64,000 nucleotides of DNA from Bryoerythrophyllum caledonicum (lineage: Eukaryota; Streptophyta; Bryopsida; Pottiales; Pottiaceae): NCBI GenBank assembly GCA_963971425.1, contig OZ020516.1, forward strand, positions 1,302,001 through 1,366,000, given 5' to 3'. The notes beneath the pieces were generated by a model, which was given only the letters and a program-made list of their open reading frames with translations, was not told the DNA's origin and searched no databases. Numbering within the stretch: position 1 is the stretch's first letter; every line of letters begins with the position of its first letter. Positions 10,750-23,000 of this stretch are shown piece after piece. The translations under genes and the position numbers were made by a program.

Positions 10750-11440
10750 TTGTTGCAGTGTGTAGAGTCCGGAATTTGTACAATGATTGCCGGAACTTGT
10801 TTCCGGACAACCAGCAGGTAGTTTGATTATTCTCTTTTCCCCCTCAAAGAGTCTTCCGGAAGGTTTAAACGAGTGACCGGAAGGCCACTAAATCCTCTTA
10901 CAGTGGCCGGACACCCACTCTTCCTACTCTGCTAACCGGTGATTGAATGCTGCTGCTAGATTTGTACTATCACATCATTCAGATGGCCTTCTGGACGCAG
11001 TCACGCAGAGACAAGTCCGGACTACAACCACATTCCGGTAAGTGCAGTTGCGATTCTCCAGAAGAGATGTTTATCAGTAACAAGGAGCACTCCGACAAGA
11101 CCTACGTATCAGGATTTTTCCTATCTTGGGGAAAAACTCCAGTGCCCGATTTCTCCCACTTCTGCGCGTGGGAGATATCTCTACAGGAACCCGCTGCTTA
11201 CTTTTTCCCTTCTTTGATGTTGACGGAGAAGAGTCGACCTTCCAGGTCGTCGGTTTGGTAGCTGGGGAAATCCTTGCCAGCGGAGTTCTAGGGTCCGGAG
11301 GTGGCGGTTGCCGTTTTGGTACAGCTTCTGGAACTAGAGGCAACGGTCGTTTCGGCTCAGCAGTCGGTTTGACCTCTCTGACAAGGTCCCTGTAACTTCC
11401 AGGAAGACTCCCTAGTCCGTGTGCCAACCTTCGGGACAAT
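10750..11440 (-). mobile_element. Family-B remnant B4
   Basis: Minus-strand fragment containing the end of the gag-like frame (11,439-11,150: GSYRDLVREVK, SPSTSKKGKSKQRVPVEIS, RRSGRNR) joined directly to late 3' noncoding sequence of family B (TCCGGA dyads, the 'cactgg-ccgga' block at about 10,880-10,910). The roughly 1 kb normally between them is deleted, as are the last 100-200 bp. It ends the DUF7869-like pseudogene on its C-terminal side, with a short GGTTGGCACAC duplication at the junction (11,430-11,455). Confidence 0.65.
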
Positions 11441-13041
11441 CGTGTGCCAACCTAGAGGAGCTTGTGTTTCCGCGGAACCTAGGCTTCCAAGCCGTTAAAA
11501 TACAATGTGTATACATCCAGATTGGTTCAGATTCAGTTTCTTCAACCCAATTATTTCTATTATTAGAATCCCACCCTTGGTACGTTTCCAAGTCTACATG
11601 ATGTTGGGGTGCAGGTTTTAAGTATTGCACTTTAATCTCATTAGAATGTTCACGATCCTGTTGTAGATTAGTCAACGCCAAGGCAATCCAAAATGGGAGC
11701 AAATCCCCATCAACAGAACGCACCGCAAGTACATAGCCCTTGTACACATTTCTACCAACCCGAAACGATGGAGAGGGACAATGACGTCGTTGTCCAATGA
11801 ATGGAGGGTCCTCTGCATACTCCTCCCTCAACGACCCATCAATCTCATATTCATCCACCATGGATGGAGCATATCTAGATAGTGGCCAGAATCCCTCTTG
11901 TAGGAGAGGCGATTCTTCCAAAGGCACCTCGAGGGAAGCCTTAATTCCTCTCCAATAGTACATAATATGCTCACTCTTCCTCCTATACTCATCCGAAAGA
12001 TCCTCATTAGCCATAGATTCCCAAAGACTTCAAAACCCAGAGATACCCTTCATAACCTCATCATAATTCTCATGACGTCGCGGAATGAGAGGAATCGGCT
12101 GTCCAGGAGGCAAAAATGGCCTACCATCTGCCGTCACTTTCCACACCTGGATTCCTCCATCCTCCTCGGGCAACTAATCCCTATTAGTACAAAGAATTTT
12201 GTACTGCATCTTTGGCAATCCACCAGATCCCTTGTAGAATTTGAATTGTTGGCCCTTCGTGTGACCCATAAGGGCCTCTTCGCCAATGCACAAATATCCT
12301 TCTAAAAAGCCCTTGAAGTCCGGCACCTCTTCAATGAGGTGTGGAATAACTGGCATTTTCTTAGCATCCATGAATGATTTCATCAAGAGTGGAATTGTTG
12401 GATAGCTATTTGACTTGAGTTTGGAACTCCATCTCCCAAACATTGCGTCAATATCCTCGTGTGTATGACCAACAAGTAAGAAGTTGACAAACACTTCACG
12501 GAAAATACCCATATGAACGAGGAGGGCAAAAAAAGCAAACACAAATCTATTTTTATTGTCCCCTGTGGAATTATCCAACTGCATTTGTGGAATTGGGGGT
12601 AATTATCTCGTAGGAAGAGGTTCAACCGGTGGAGCGGCAAGGGATCCAAGACACACGTTAGTATCCGCAAGCACAGCCTCAGAGAGAGGAAAAGTTCTTC
12701 CTTCCGGAAATAATTCACGAGAAGAATACACCGGTGGACTCTCTAAGTCCCGAAGTAACTTTGCAATGGATCCAACAGTGTGGTTTGAGTCCGTGGAGAA
12801 GATGTCAAGACTATAATGGGCATAACAAACATCTCCATGTCCATGCGCAATCATTCTAGTTACAGCCACAAGCAATTTCATGAAGGACTCCGTTGCTTTG
12901 TTCTTGTGAGAAAAATGAGGAGATGCGGTTTTGCTATGATCCATTTTATCATGGATGATGCACACAACCTCATTGGATTTTCCTTCCGAGTTCTTCCGGT
13001 TCCCATAATATAAAATAGGATGAGTCTGTTGAGAGGCCTGA
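11441..13041 (-). pseudogene. DUF7869-like protein, C-terminal part
   Basis: Reading leftward from 13,041 the frame contains VVCIIHDKMDHSKTA, the stretch SFMKLLVAVTRMIAHGHGDV, then QLDNSTGDNKNRFVFAF and FLLVGHTHEDIDAMFGRWSS, all typical of DUF7869 (a DDE-like domain of multicopy, probably transposon-derived plant proteins). After it comes a C-terminal block, FRVGRNVYKGYVLAVR...GDLLPFWIA, also family-typical. In-frame stops: TAA 12,603, TAG 12,174 (CTNRD*LP, where relatives as I remember have Trp), TGA 12,030. The reading frame is otherwise unbroken for about 530 codons. The end is cut by B4. The N-terminal part is beyond A2 at 18,964-20,030. No function beyond the domain can be claimed. Confidence 0.8.
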
Positions 13042-13889
13042 TGTGAGCCAAATAAACCGCCCCAAACGGGTGGCCTATCTTGAACACAAGATCCTAAAAT
13101 CGGGATGAAATCCCGTGCGCAATTATCATTGGAACTAACCATACATGCTACAATCAGGTCATAGTGGTTTGGTTGTGGTTACTTGGTGTCTTGGTGGACC
13201 AAGAGGTGGTGATGACTGAATTCAGCCTTAAATTGATCCCAAACTTCAAGCACACCTAAGTTTTGCCCTAGGACTCTGTTTTCGATATTTTAAAGCTTAG
13301 ATGGGTTCAGCTCGGCCTTATGAACTTGATTAGACCCTCAAAGACCACTTTCAGATCAAGATGCGACCCTAACAGCAGCGGACAGCAGACAGGCTTCCTT
13401 TTCTTATCCAGAATTTATATTCCTATTATCTCTTTGGTTATAACTCCGTTTTTTATGTTTGTTTTTCATATCCTTATTGTTTTTTTGTGCTTAATGCAAT
13501 GGCAATGTTCAATTACCTATCTAATTTACCCTCTGACTCACAGCCAACGACCAGCAGTGCATCGTTCAACTTATACGTTTTATTCAAAACCATTCACCAT
13601 ACATCATATGCATGTCATGCACATTCACACAAGGAATATTTCTCAAACACCCTACCATACGTTTACTTCCAGCTGCGTTAACTTCTTGTGTATGTTAATA
13701 ACCGGTTGTTTCCTTAGGTTGATGTAAAAACCCTAATTCCAGTAAAAATTGGGCAGCGCTTCCGCACGTCGGTTGTAGATAACAAAATTAGGGTTCCTTC
13801 AATTACACACAAAAAGACATGATGAACTAATTTGAGGGAGAGGAGGGGCTCTCTGATTCCTTCCAATTCACCCTCTGCCCTTGTTGTGA

Positions 13890-14195
13890 TCGTGTTCTTT
13901 CCCTTCTACTCGACTTCATGATGACCGTGCTCTTCCTCTTCTGCTCGCCTTCATGATGGCCGTGTTCTTCCTCTTCTGCTCGCCTTCGTGATGGTTGTGT
14001 TCTTCTTCTTCTGCTCGCCTTGGTGATGATCGTGTTCTTTGTCTTCTGCTCGCCTTTGTGATGATCGTGTTCTTCATCTTCTGCTCGCCTTCGTCATGAC
14101 CGTGTTCTTCCTCTTCTGCTCGCCTTCGTGATGATCGTGTTCTTCCTCTTCTGCTCGCCTTCGTGATGATCGTGTTCTTCCTCTTCTGCTCGCTA
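13890..14195 (+). repeat. 35-bp minisatellite inside A2
   Basis: About eight to nine tandem units of a 35-base sequence, typified at 14,101-14,135: CGTGTTCTTCCTCTTCTGCT followed by CGCCTTCGTGATGAT. Same internal position as the arrays of A1 and A3. Confidence 0.9.
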
Positions 14196-14865
14196 ACCTA
14201 ATTACTCTCCAGCTCTAGCCGGGGCTTCCGGTCGTCTCAATCTCTTCGTCACACGACATAACACAAAAAAAACTTGGTGGCCGGGGCTTCCGGCTCTCTC
14301 CAGTCCACTCTTCTACATTCCTTCACTCTCTAATCTCCCTGTCCTTCAGTCACACATACGAATGAGAGTCTCTCCAGGGGGTAATTGTGGGAATCCGTTC
14401 CCACAAGGTTCCGGAAGTTAACCTAAAAATCCGGCAAAAACAAAAAAAATTTAGTGTTAGAATGTTAGAATCATAAGTTTGAACTATAGAATAGATAAAT
14501 AAGAAATAAGACAACCTAGGGGTACCAAGGATCCTTAAAACCATTTAGGAATTCCCATAAATCCAAGGGATTGGAACCAGAGACAACACTCACATCCGGA
14601 ACCTGCCGGAAGGAACCCGGATCCAATGTTGGTTAGGAGCCGGAACCGCTATTATGACCGTAACGGCCGTCCGTACACCACAGAGGGTATTAAAGCAAGA
14701 AGTTAGGTCTGACGCCCCATACTTCTTGGCTTACTCTTTTCCCTTCGCTCTTACGTCTTGCCTTCTTGATTTACCTAGAGCGGAAGTATTTCCAGTAGAG
14801 AGAGTGTGTGGTGAGGTCAGTGCGTGCAGGTGGTACCGGAGAGACTGTGAGGAATCTGTGCAGAA

Positions 14866-16861
14866 ATGGCAGAAGGAGAACCTTCCCGGACTACTCGTGG
14901 TACAACGACGCAACTGGCGGTTCAGCGGGTAGTCCCGATCATACCGACAGAACCGGAAGAGAAGGCCGTCCTCGAACACTACCTCACCAACATGGGCTGC
15001 CGCGGGCTTCTCGACGTTGCGTGGGGAGCAAAGGAGTCGAAGCTGGTGGTGGAGTTACTCGGTGCACCAGACAACCAGTACGACGGCACCATACGAGCTC
15101 ACCCCGAGACATGGGGTATTCCGGAGTGGCAGCGCACCTACTCTTTTAGTAGCGGAACCGTCAAGACAGCGGAGCGGAACGACAACATCCTCGAGGACGA
15201 GTTCACGAAGCAAGCCGACCCCAAGGAAGGCTACAGTATCGACGACCTCCGGCATTAAGACGCGCAAATTGTGGTAAGATTCTTAAACCCTATCTTTCAC
15301 CCGGAGAAACCTAAACGGGTGGTGTCTAAATGGGCCACCACCATACTAGGTTCGATGAGGGAGAAATTTAGTATAGATTGGGCCTCGCTTATGAGCGAGA
15401 TGATCAACCGGATGGTGAGAGGACTCCAGAAGTCGAAGAAGGCCGGCACCCCTCTTCCCTCATACTTCACCCACCTCTATGCGCAACACGATGTGCTTAC
15501 CCCGGATGAGCAAGATGCATACGAGATGCTGCTGGAGATCCAGAACTATGGCCGGCCGGAACCAGGAGAAGACAACGAGGTTTTGGAGGACGCGGAGACT
15601 TCCTTGCCCGAGGATGTTCCCCAAACCCGGAAGAGGAGCAGATCGGTACTGCGGGAGTCGACACCAGGACCATCTACATCGATTCAGTCAACGGGTGAGC
15701 AACCTCCGCAAAACCCCAGGCCTGCTCCACGTGAAGGTTGCATTCATGATTCCTCCGGCGGAGCCCCCGCACCTTGTTGGACTCGACGGGCCCGACCTGC
15801 TGGAGCTCATTCAGCATGCAAGTTGGCGTGCGGCGATCGTGTGCCAATCCAAAGCACGATTACGAGAAGTCTTGGACGGCATCTGGTGGGAGCTGGAGGT
15901 AGAGAGGGTCGTGGAGATACCGACAGCGATCCAAAAACTACAGAAGAGCACGCTCCGCCTCCAAGCCTTGGAGATACAGCAGGCTGCTATCATCCGGAGT
16001 CGAGACAAGTTTGCAGCCACATGCGACGAGATGTTTACGGCATTGACAGCATCCAGGAAGAAGCAAAAGGAAGCTGAAGATCGCGCAGACGCTGCCGCAC
16101 AGGCCTTGATAGAGGTAGGCACAACATTGGCCTTTCCAGTTGACACTCTCAACCGGAGTCTTCTCTTCACAGATCAGCTCGAGAAGGAAGGCAAACTGAA
16201 CCGGATCCAGATCATACGGTTCTTGCACGACCACGGCAAGAAGATGGAGAACACATGGACTCGGATGCAGGAACTGGTGGCCAATCTGCCCACTGAGGGA
16301 CCGGAGAACCGGAGCACCCAAGCACCGGAGGACATCGTAGTTCGGGTCCGTATCCGGACATCTCCAGACGAACCCGGACCTTCAAGCGTACACCCGGAGG
16401 CTTCCGGGAAGCAGACGGAGACCCCGACTCCGTCGGAGCATGCTGCACCCATGACCGGCAGTCCTCCCGGCAACCCGAGTCCCGGTGCTGGAAAGCATTG
16501 GACAGAGTTACTACCGGAGGTAAGTCAGGGCAAAACCCCTTCTTCCATCCGGCCTGCACCTACTCCTCCCTCATCAGGCCGCCGGAAGTCCACTCCTCCA
16601 CTCGCTAGGCATTTGGCGACGGATCTTCCTAGTCCCGGAGCCGAATTCCAAAGATTTGCTGAAGCTCCAGAGACCATTGTGGTGGATTCCACCTCCGAGC
16701 CTCCTCCCCCGGCAACATCACAACCTCCAACTTCCGGAGCTGGATCACAAGACCTTCCGGCAGCTTCTACACCACATAGGAGGAGGGCCGGCAAGGCCAA
16801 GGTAGAAGCATCTGCGAGGCGTACCAGTCCTAGATTCAAGAACATTGGATCACCCCCTTAG
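14866..16861 (+). pseudogene. B5 gag-like protein
   Basis: The best preserved family-B protein, starting at ATG 14,866 (MAEGEPSRTTRG). Residues 1-130 contain MGCRGLLDVAWG and ADPKEGYSIDDL; a TAA at 15,256 replaces the glutamine codon expected from B2 (LLHQDAQ). The same frame continues with FLNPIFHPEKPKRVVSKWA, LMSEMINRMV and YEMLLEIQNYG to about 15,700; a frameshift between about 15,700 and 15,790 then moves coding into the next frame, with LELIQHASWR, a coiled coil (about 15,930-16,120), FPVDTLNRSLLF, a 180-codon proline-rich region and the tail RRRAGKAKVEASARRTSPRF. Stop 16,859. Roughly 660 codons in all. One stop and one frameshift: close to functional, but broken. Confidence 0.8.
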
Positions 16862-16906
16862 GTAGGTTAGATTTAGGAGTAGTAGCAGCTTAGGGATCGG
16901 AATTAG

Positions 16907-16947
16907 GTAGCGATTAACAATGGGGCCCAGAGTTGCACCCGACTACC
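16907..16947 (+). other. Conserved post-ORF block of family B (B5 copy)
   Basis: GTAGCGATTAACAATGGGGC then CCAGAGTTGCACCCGACTACC, 45 bp after the B5 stop codon. Confidence 0.6.
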
Positions 16948-18963
16948 TAATCCGGAAACTAAGTCTTCCGGAAACTTGGAACACTTCCGGAACTTTGCGT
17001 ACTTTTTGGATGTCCGGAATCCGGACCCGAGAAAATAGGATCTGAGATTCACTTTTCCGGATTTTTCGGAATAAGATCCTTAACTTTAAGGATAAGATCC
17101 CCCGGATTTCTCGTAGATAGGATAGGCCCTAAAATAGGAATAGTTCTAAGTACTTAGTGGATAAGTTTTAGAAAACTCAGGGCCTTGTTTCTTTTTCCTT
17201 CACGTTGAATATATTTTCAGAGCTTTCACTGGATTTGCTACCTAGTACTTGTGAAGAGAGTTATTTTGCGTGTGAGGTTCAAGGTCCGTTACTGTAGTAC
17301 GTATTTGTGCAAGTTTCTTCGAAGAGAAGGCTGTTTTGTTGAGCTAAGGAGTGAACCGGCTTGGATCTTCAGCAGGGGAGTGTCCGGAATAACAAGAGGA
17401 GGTTGCAGAGGTGCTCATGATCACCTTTAGAAGTCCGGAAGAACCAGGAGGAGAAGAGATCTATTGCAGAGGTGTTCTTGGTAGTCTCTAGGGCACGGAA
17501 TAGTCCGTGTGAACCCGGATCCCGGTCCAAAACTGGAGTTTACCCCCACAATAGGTAAAACCTGCTATGTGAGTCTAGAAGGAGTCCTCCCCAGTGAAAC
17601 TACATCACTATCTTCGTAGGGCTACAGAAGTGCTACCGGAACGTCCTTGTAGTCGGGACGTACCTTTGCGTGACCGCATCCGGAAGGCCTTCCGGATGTC
17701 GTGAGAGTTACGTCTGGAAGCAACACCATACCACCGGTTAGTAGATTAGGAAGAGAATGATTGTCCGATCACTATAAATTCCGGGGCAGTGGGTGTCTAG
17801 CCACTTAAAGTCATAAGGCAGTGGGGAATCCGGCCACTTACACAAAATAGGATCAGTGGCCTTCCGGTCACTCGTTTAAACCTTTCGGAAGCCACTCTGA
17901 GGAGGAACAGAGTTAAATCAAACTACCCTCCTAGTTTCCGGAAACCATTTCTGGGAACAACTGTATAAACATTCCGGAAACTAGTTCCGGAAATTTTTGC
18001 TTGGTTTTGAAATCCGGAAGGATCCGGAACTATTACTGAATAGATTTACTAACCTATGTGATAAATAGACTAGTAGTTTTGGGATAATTTGAAAGGATAA
18101 ATAGATCTCTGTGGGAACGAAACCGGAGTGGTTCACTTTGGAAGCACTTAGTGACGATTGAGTGCATTCCGGAGGAATACTGACTCTGCAAACTACGACA
18201 GTAACCCCCAAGCTCCTTTGCTCCCCTTGCGTTCCCAAGGTGGTTCCCTACCGCCTTTGCTTTCTTCCATGAATGACCTTCTTCTTTAAAAAAATCATTA
18301 ACCTATAACTATTTAATTCCGTGCCACCCTTGCATTAACAAAAGTGGGTGTCCGTCTAACCAAGGAATATCTATATCTCCTACTTTAACTTCATGCCACA
18401 TGGTGTGCGCATGATCACCAATAAGTGAGCTATTTTAGCTAATTCAAGGATGAAAAAATCTAATACTCCACCTAGCTTGGATTTCCTAATTGACTTAGTG
18501 ATTGGTGAGGGTTTTTTCCACTTCTTTTGGACCCCTTTGACTATTTTTTTTAAGGGCTTTTTTAGCCTCTTTATTTTCTTCTTTCTCCTCACCATCATTC
18601 TTCTTCTTCTTCTAATTTTTCCCGTGATTTCCTCACCGTGGCCAATTGCGGTCCCCGACTCGGTAGGAGGTAAATTCTTCTCCACCACTTCCATTTCTAA
18701 TTCTTTTCTATTGTTTTTTTTTGTTTTTTCTAACCTTTTCTTTATTTTTTTCTTTCTATTTATTTTTTGGTTAACTTCATAAAATTCTTGGTTGCCATAA
18801 TGTGGCTCCTATTTTAAGAATTAGCACATAGAAAGGCTATTTAGCCATCTTGATCAAAAATCACGAGCTAATCCAATGGGATAACCCATTTCTACTACTT
18901 GTTAACCTTAATGCACCTGATGCGTGGTCCATTTGTCATCGTGGGCCGTTTTTGCGGCTCACA

Positions 18964-20030
18964 CCTGATGTTACTGCAATTTGACTTCCCACATTTTGTA
19001 TGTGGAGGTCCCTCGTTTACAAGCCTTCTTTAATTGCTTGAGTTGGTCGCATCTTCCACAACAAGCAAAGTTGTCACCAGGCTTCTTCGTAGAGTATAGT
19101 TCAAATTCAGAGCTCCAAATTCGACTAAGACCAGACAAAGATATTGGTTTGAGGCCAAATCTTGAATTCACCTCATTCACTTTGGGCAACACTCCACTCC
19201 ACTGAAAAGAGGCAGGAAGGTGTTTGGAGACCACCTTCTCCCCAGTGCCAAGTGTAGTAGTCTTATTAGAACTGTGATCAGCAGCATCGTCAAGTATATC
19301 ATGCAGAGTAGCAATTGCCTGTAGGGTATAAGTCCGAGGCTTCTTTGTACCAATATTGCCGTGTGCCCCTGCCCGCATGCCATCCTTTGCCTCTCGTTTG
19401 TATTGGTAGAATGTGGCTTGGCTAACCCCCATGATAGTACACCATACATTTGGGCATACATCAATTCCATCAAGCGTCACCACATGGTTGCCATTGGAAT
19501 CCATGTGGATCTGCCTGTGTACATCAAGCCAAACATGTTTCTGAAAGAAAACACCTCCAATGTCAGGGTAAACTTGGGAGCGAAGTACAGAAATTGAACA
19601 CCGTCGATATCGTTGAGTACAATTTCTTGGACAACAAACGATGTTGGCTATAGAGTTGATCGATTGTGTAGTAAGAAGTACTTCCTTCTTTGGTCGGGAA
19701 GGACCTCAACTCTGTGACGAGTGGTTTCGTACGGTCGAACGCCTACTCTAGGTCCGCGACGGAATAATTTCAGAGTTGCATTGTAAATGCTAGTTTGCTC
19801 TTGGTCAAACAAACTCATGTTGCAAAGAAATACCTGTCGAGTTGGCCACGCTCGAAGGGCAAACATCCAATTCAATGGAATTTCAGTCTCATCTAAGCAT
19901 TCAGCGATTAGAATCGCAACATGATCGTCACCAAGTGGCCGACCACTAGTCTCAGGAACAAATCCACAATCAACACTTTGGCAAAGTCCAATTCCCACAT
20001 CAGCCCCAGGTATAATATAAACTAGTTCAG
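18964..20030 (-). pseudogene. DUF7869-like protein, N-terminal part
   Basis: The frame 19,504-18,972 gives DSNGNHVVTLDGIDVCPNVW, GVSQATFYQYKREA, HGNIGTKKPRTYT and a cysteine-bearing FACCGRCDQLKQLKKAC segment, the region that precedes the DUF7869 domain in this family. It extends upstream in frame to about 19,650 with a cysteine-rich stretch (VCCPRNCTQRYRRC). Another frame, 20,010-19,651 (AILIAECLDETEIPLNW), lies further upstream and may be an earlier exon or a separate gene. At 18,969-18,971 a TAA interrupts LQ-HQASQQ; after removing A2 the frame continues at 13,041. A 24-bp tandem duplication (GAACTAGTTTATATT) sits at 20,010-20,060. Confidence 0.7.
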
Positions 20031-23000
20031 AAACAATATAAACTAGTTCAGTATCTTACTGCGCAGAGGCAAGAGCTGAAACACAGAAGTGGAAGCGGAA
20101 GCGAGGCACAGAGAGGGAAGAGTTCGAAATGAGAAATTCCAGGGGAAAGAATGAATGTCAAGATGAACTTCGGTGCACAAAAAACGGAGGTGGGCGAGAA
20201 AGACTTTTTCCAACGGCAGCATTTTTGGGAGGGAAAACAATGTATTTTTGTCACAACTTTAACGGTGACCTTTTTAGGTTTTCAAGTCACTTCAATTTAG
20301 GATTGCGACAAACCCAAATAAAACAAAATGAGATTCGTATTGATAGAATCGGATTTTCTAATGAATGAAAAATTGAAAGTCATATTTGGTTCCATATGTA
20401 AAAAGTAATAAAAATTTACAAAAATCTGCTAAATAGTTTTCAAAAAAATTGATTTAAAAAAAAATAAGCCTAGTAAAATCAGAATCGATTTAAAGAAAAT
20501 CACTCTTAGAATATTAAAAAATTTAATCTACATAGTTTGGATTAGTATTGTTTTCAAATAAAATTTGAAGAAAATTTAATTTGGTTCAGGGTCAAAATAT
20601 TGTATTTTCATTAAAGTATTATTTGTTTGATTAATAAAAAATCAAAATTTTATCAAATTTTGATCACTTTTAAGTAAGATGATAAATGATTTATGTCACA
20701 CACAAGAAGAAGAAGAACTCCGGTTCAAAGGGCCGGCGTGAATAAAGTGTTTGTTTGTTCCACCACTAAGTCCATGTCCACCAAACTTATGTCATGTTTT
20801 TTGTTCACAGTCTCTATAGATTAGGTAATAAGGAAAATTCAATACACTATTCATTTATTTTTGAATAAAAATCAATGTTGAGTAGAATTTAAAATATTAG
20901 ATGAAATGTTGGTTGAAAATTTGAAATTGTTGTAGAATCTAAACCAAGCCTCTACAATATAGATTCTTCACAAGAATGGTATAAAAGAACAACAATCAAT
21001 TGGATATATCAAATTATCGGTCAATGAAAAAATTATACGTAAGACATATAAATTTTTTAAAGAAGCATAATATTACATGCAAATTTTTGAAACAAAAATA
21101 TTAATTACAAAGACGAACTCAAATTGTACTCTTTTTTTATACCAAGATAGAGTTTAACTATAAAATGATATCAATATTACTAAATATCATATTGTTATAG
21201 ACTTGATTTTAAAAACAACCAATTGCTGTTGAACCATTCCATGCTTTTAAAAATATATATTTCATACTACTTATATAAAAACTTTAATGAAATGATTTTA
21301 TAAAATATTAGATGAAATTAAACTTTGTAGCTTGTTTTAGCCCTTGTAGGAAATATGTATAAAACCCCTAAAGACAAAAATCTCCTTGGAGGAGATTTCT
21401 TGAGTTTTAGCAATTACCTATGATTCAAAAAATCTATATTTATGTTTTAAAATTTTATACCACATTTTCCTTGGTCAAAACCTTGTGGAGGAGTTTTTAT
21501 TATGTTCTTTGCTTTGTGGTTCAAATGTTACTACCACTGAAAGTTAAAAATATAGACTCCGCGCAGCTCCAAATTATTCATAGAAGTTTCTATTGACATT
21601 ATGATTTTTCTGACATAATAAGAATATTTCCTTGTTTGCAGATGTACAAAAACAAAATTTGTCTTTGGGTTTCAAAAAAATTTTAACCCAACTCAAACAT
21701 TTTCACGCATTTATTATCAAGAGACACAAAAACATCTTCTTTTCCTCATAAACCATATAGATCCTTATAATTTTTTTCATTTTTATATAATCTACTACAA
21801 TATGTGAAGTAAACCTTGTGAGTGATTGTCAAGATCAATATTCTAAATCATATTTAGTTCAAAAAAACCACAAAACATGAATAATTGACATTTTCTGAAA
21901 TCCAAATCTTTACGTATTGTTTTTGAATATGCTACACTCCTTCTTTACCTTTAAATATTGGTGTACAAGGAACTAGAATCATGCTAAACATAGTGGTAAT
22001 GCATTTAGAATCCCATGAATAGTGCAAGTATTTAACAACAAGTGAAGTGAAAGTTTGCTAATCCACTCAACGCAGGGAAGAAAATTAACCATTTTCCTTC
22101 TTCAACAGCTAAAATCTTTCAATCCATGCGGTCAATGTCAATGAAGTTTTGTAAGTTGATTATTTGGTAAGTATTTTTTAAGATCCTACGGTAAAATTTA
22201 GAAAAACAAGTATATGTTTCCTTCGTTAGTCATTGCACTCGAATCAACAGTTTAGAAGCAATTTTGGTGTGAAATTGATTAGGAACTTTTATTGGGGTTA
22301 AGTAGTATTGAAGTATCTTGTACACCTTAAGTGGTTCAACAAAGGTTGATTAGCTAGGAGTTAGTTGACATTAAAGCTTACTTTGAGTAAAAAAAGTCAT
22401 CAAAGTATACGTGCTGAATGCTAAATCAATCTCAAACAATGCAAGTACTACAAAAACTCGTCAAATTTGCGTTGAATAACAGTTTTGAAGTGACTATATG
22501 AAAAATTATCTCCGAATTATTTAACTAAATTTATAATTCTTTAACTTTCCATTCATTCAAATTTTAAAACAATCAATATTCATCTCAAAGAGTCCTAAAA
22601 TAGAAAAAATTAAGTAATGTAAACCTCTTCTAAAGTATGTAACGCAAACACACTTAACCTAGATCAAAAATATTTTACTTAATTTAATATTCATGAATTT
22701 AAAGTATGTTACTTTTTTCATAATTGTATATTTCTATATAATTGAAAGAAAGTAAGCATAACACATGATCATACTTAATCAATCTATCAATAATAAAATA
22801 CCTTTGGCTTTATGAATATCAGCTATTATACTTAAACGTGTTATATAAGAAATTGACGAAAGAAATCTTTGACAGAAGCCTTAATCTCGAGGATTTAAAG
22901 AAAACCTATATTTAGTTGAACTTATTCAATTCATCTAGTTCATTGAATTCACGTACTATATGTGTATTCTTTAAATTCACTTATCCATTGAATATAATCA

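Larger units (their letters stand above)
14386..18200 (+). mobile_element. Family-B unit B5, complete, in A2
   Basis: 3,815 bp, TGTGGGAATCCGTTCCCACA at the left and CTGCAAACTACGACA at the right. Flanks are GTAAT (14,381-14,385) and GTAAC (18,201-18,205), a duplication with one difference. The uninterrupted family-A sequence at 48,340-48,375 (CTGTAAGGAGTAACCTCCAAG) shows the empty site, so both borders are confirmed. Content mirrors B3: leader, gag-like frame 14,866-16,861, conserved block, then 1.25 kb noncoding including the CAGTGG/CCACTT dyad region near 17,800. The termini of the unit are not repeated inside it. Confidence 0.88.
13042..18963 (+). mobile_element. Family-A LTR-like unit A2, target duplication CCTGA
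   Basis: Starts TGTGAGCCAAATAAACCGCC and ends GTTTTTGCGGCTCACA, so the ends are TG...CA with an 8-base inverted match. CCTGA lies on both sides (13,037-13,041 and 18,964-18,968). Without B5 the unit is 2.1 kb: about 850 bp shared with A1 and A3, a 35-bp minisatellite, a CCGGGGCTTCCGGCTC block, then (after B5) 760 bp shared with 48,360-49,118. No coding capacity. Inserted inside the DUF7869-like gene: deleting it rejoins the two halves in the same frame. Best explained as a solo LTR of a Ty3/gypsy-like element; a DNA transposon with an 8-base TIR is less likely. Confidence 0.85.

Noticed and set aside
13042-18963. Family A as a DNA transposon with 8-base terminal inverted repeat
   Set aside because: TG...CA ends with 5-bp duplication and the adjacent Ty3/gypsy remnant at A3 favour an LTR; no transposase is present. 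Not fully excluded.
15256-18971. Alternative genetic code (TAA/TAG read as glutamine), suggested by several stops at expected Gln positions
   Set aside because: Other stops fall at Trp, Tyr and probably Arg positions, TGA is affected too, and frameshifts accompany them; decay of silenced copies is simpler.
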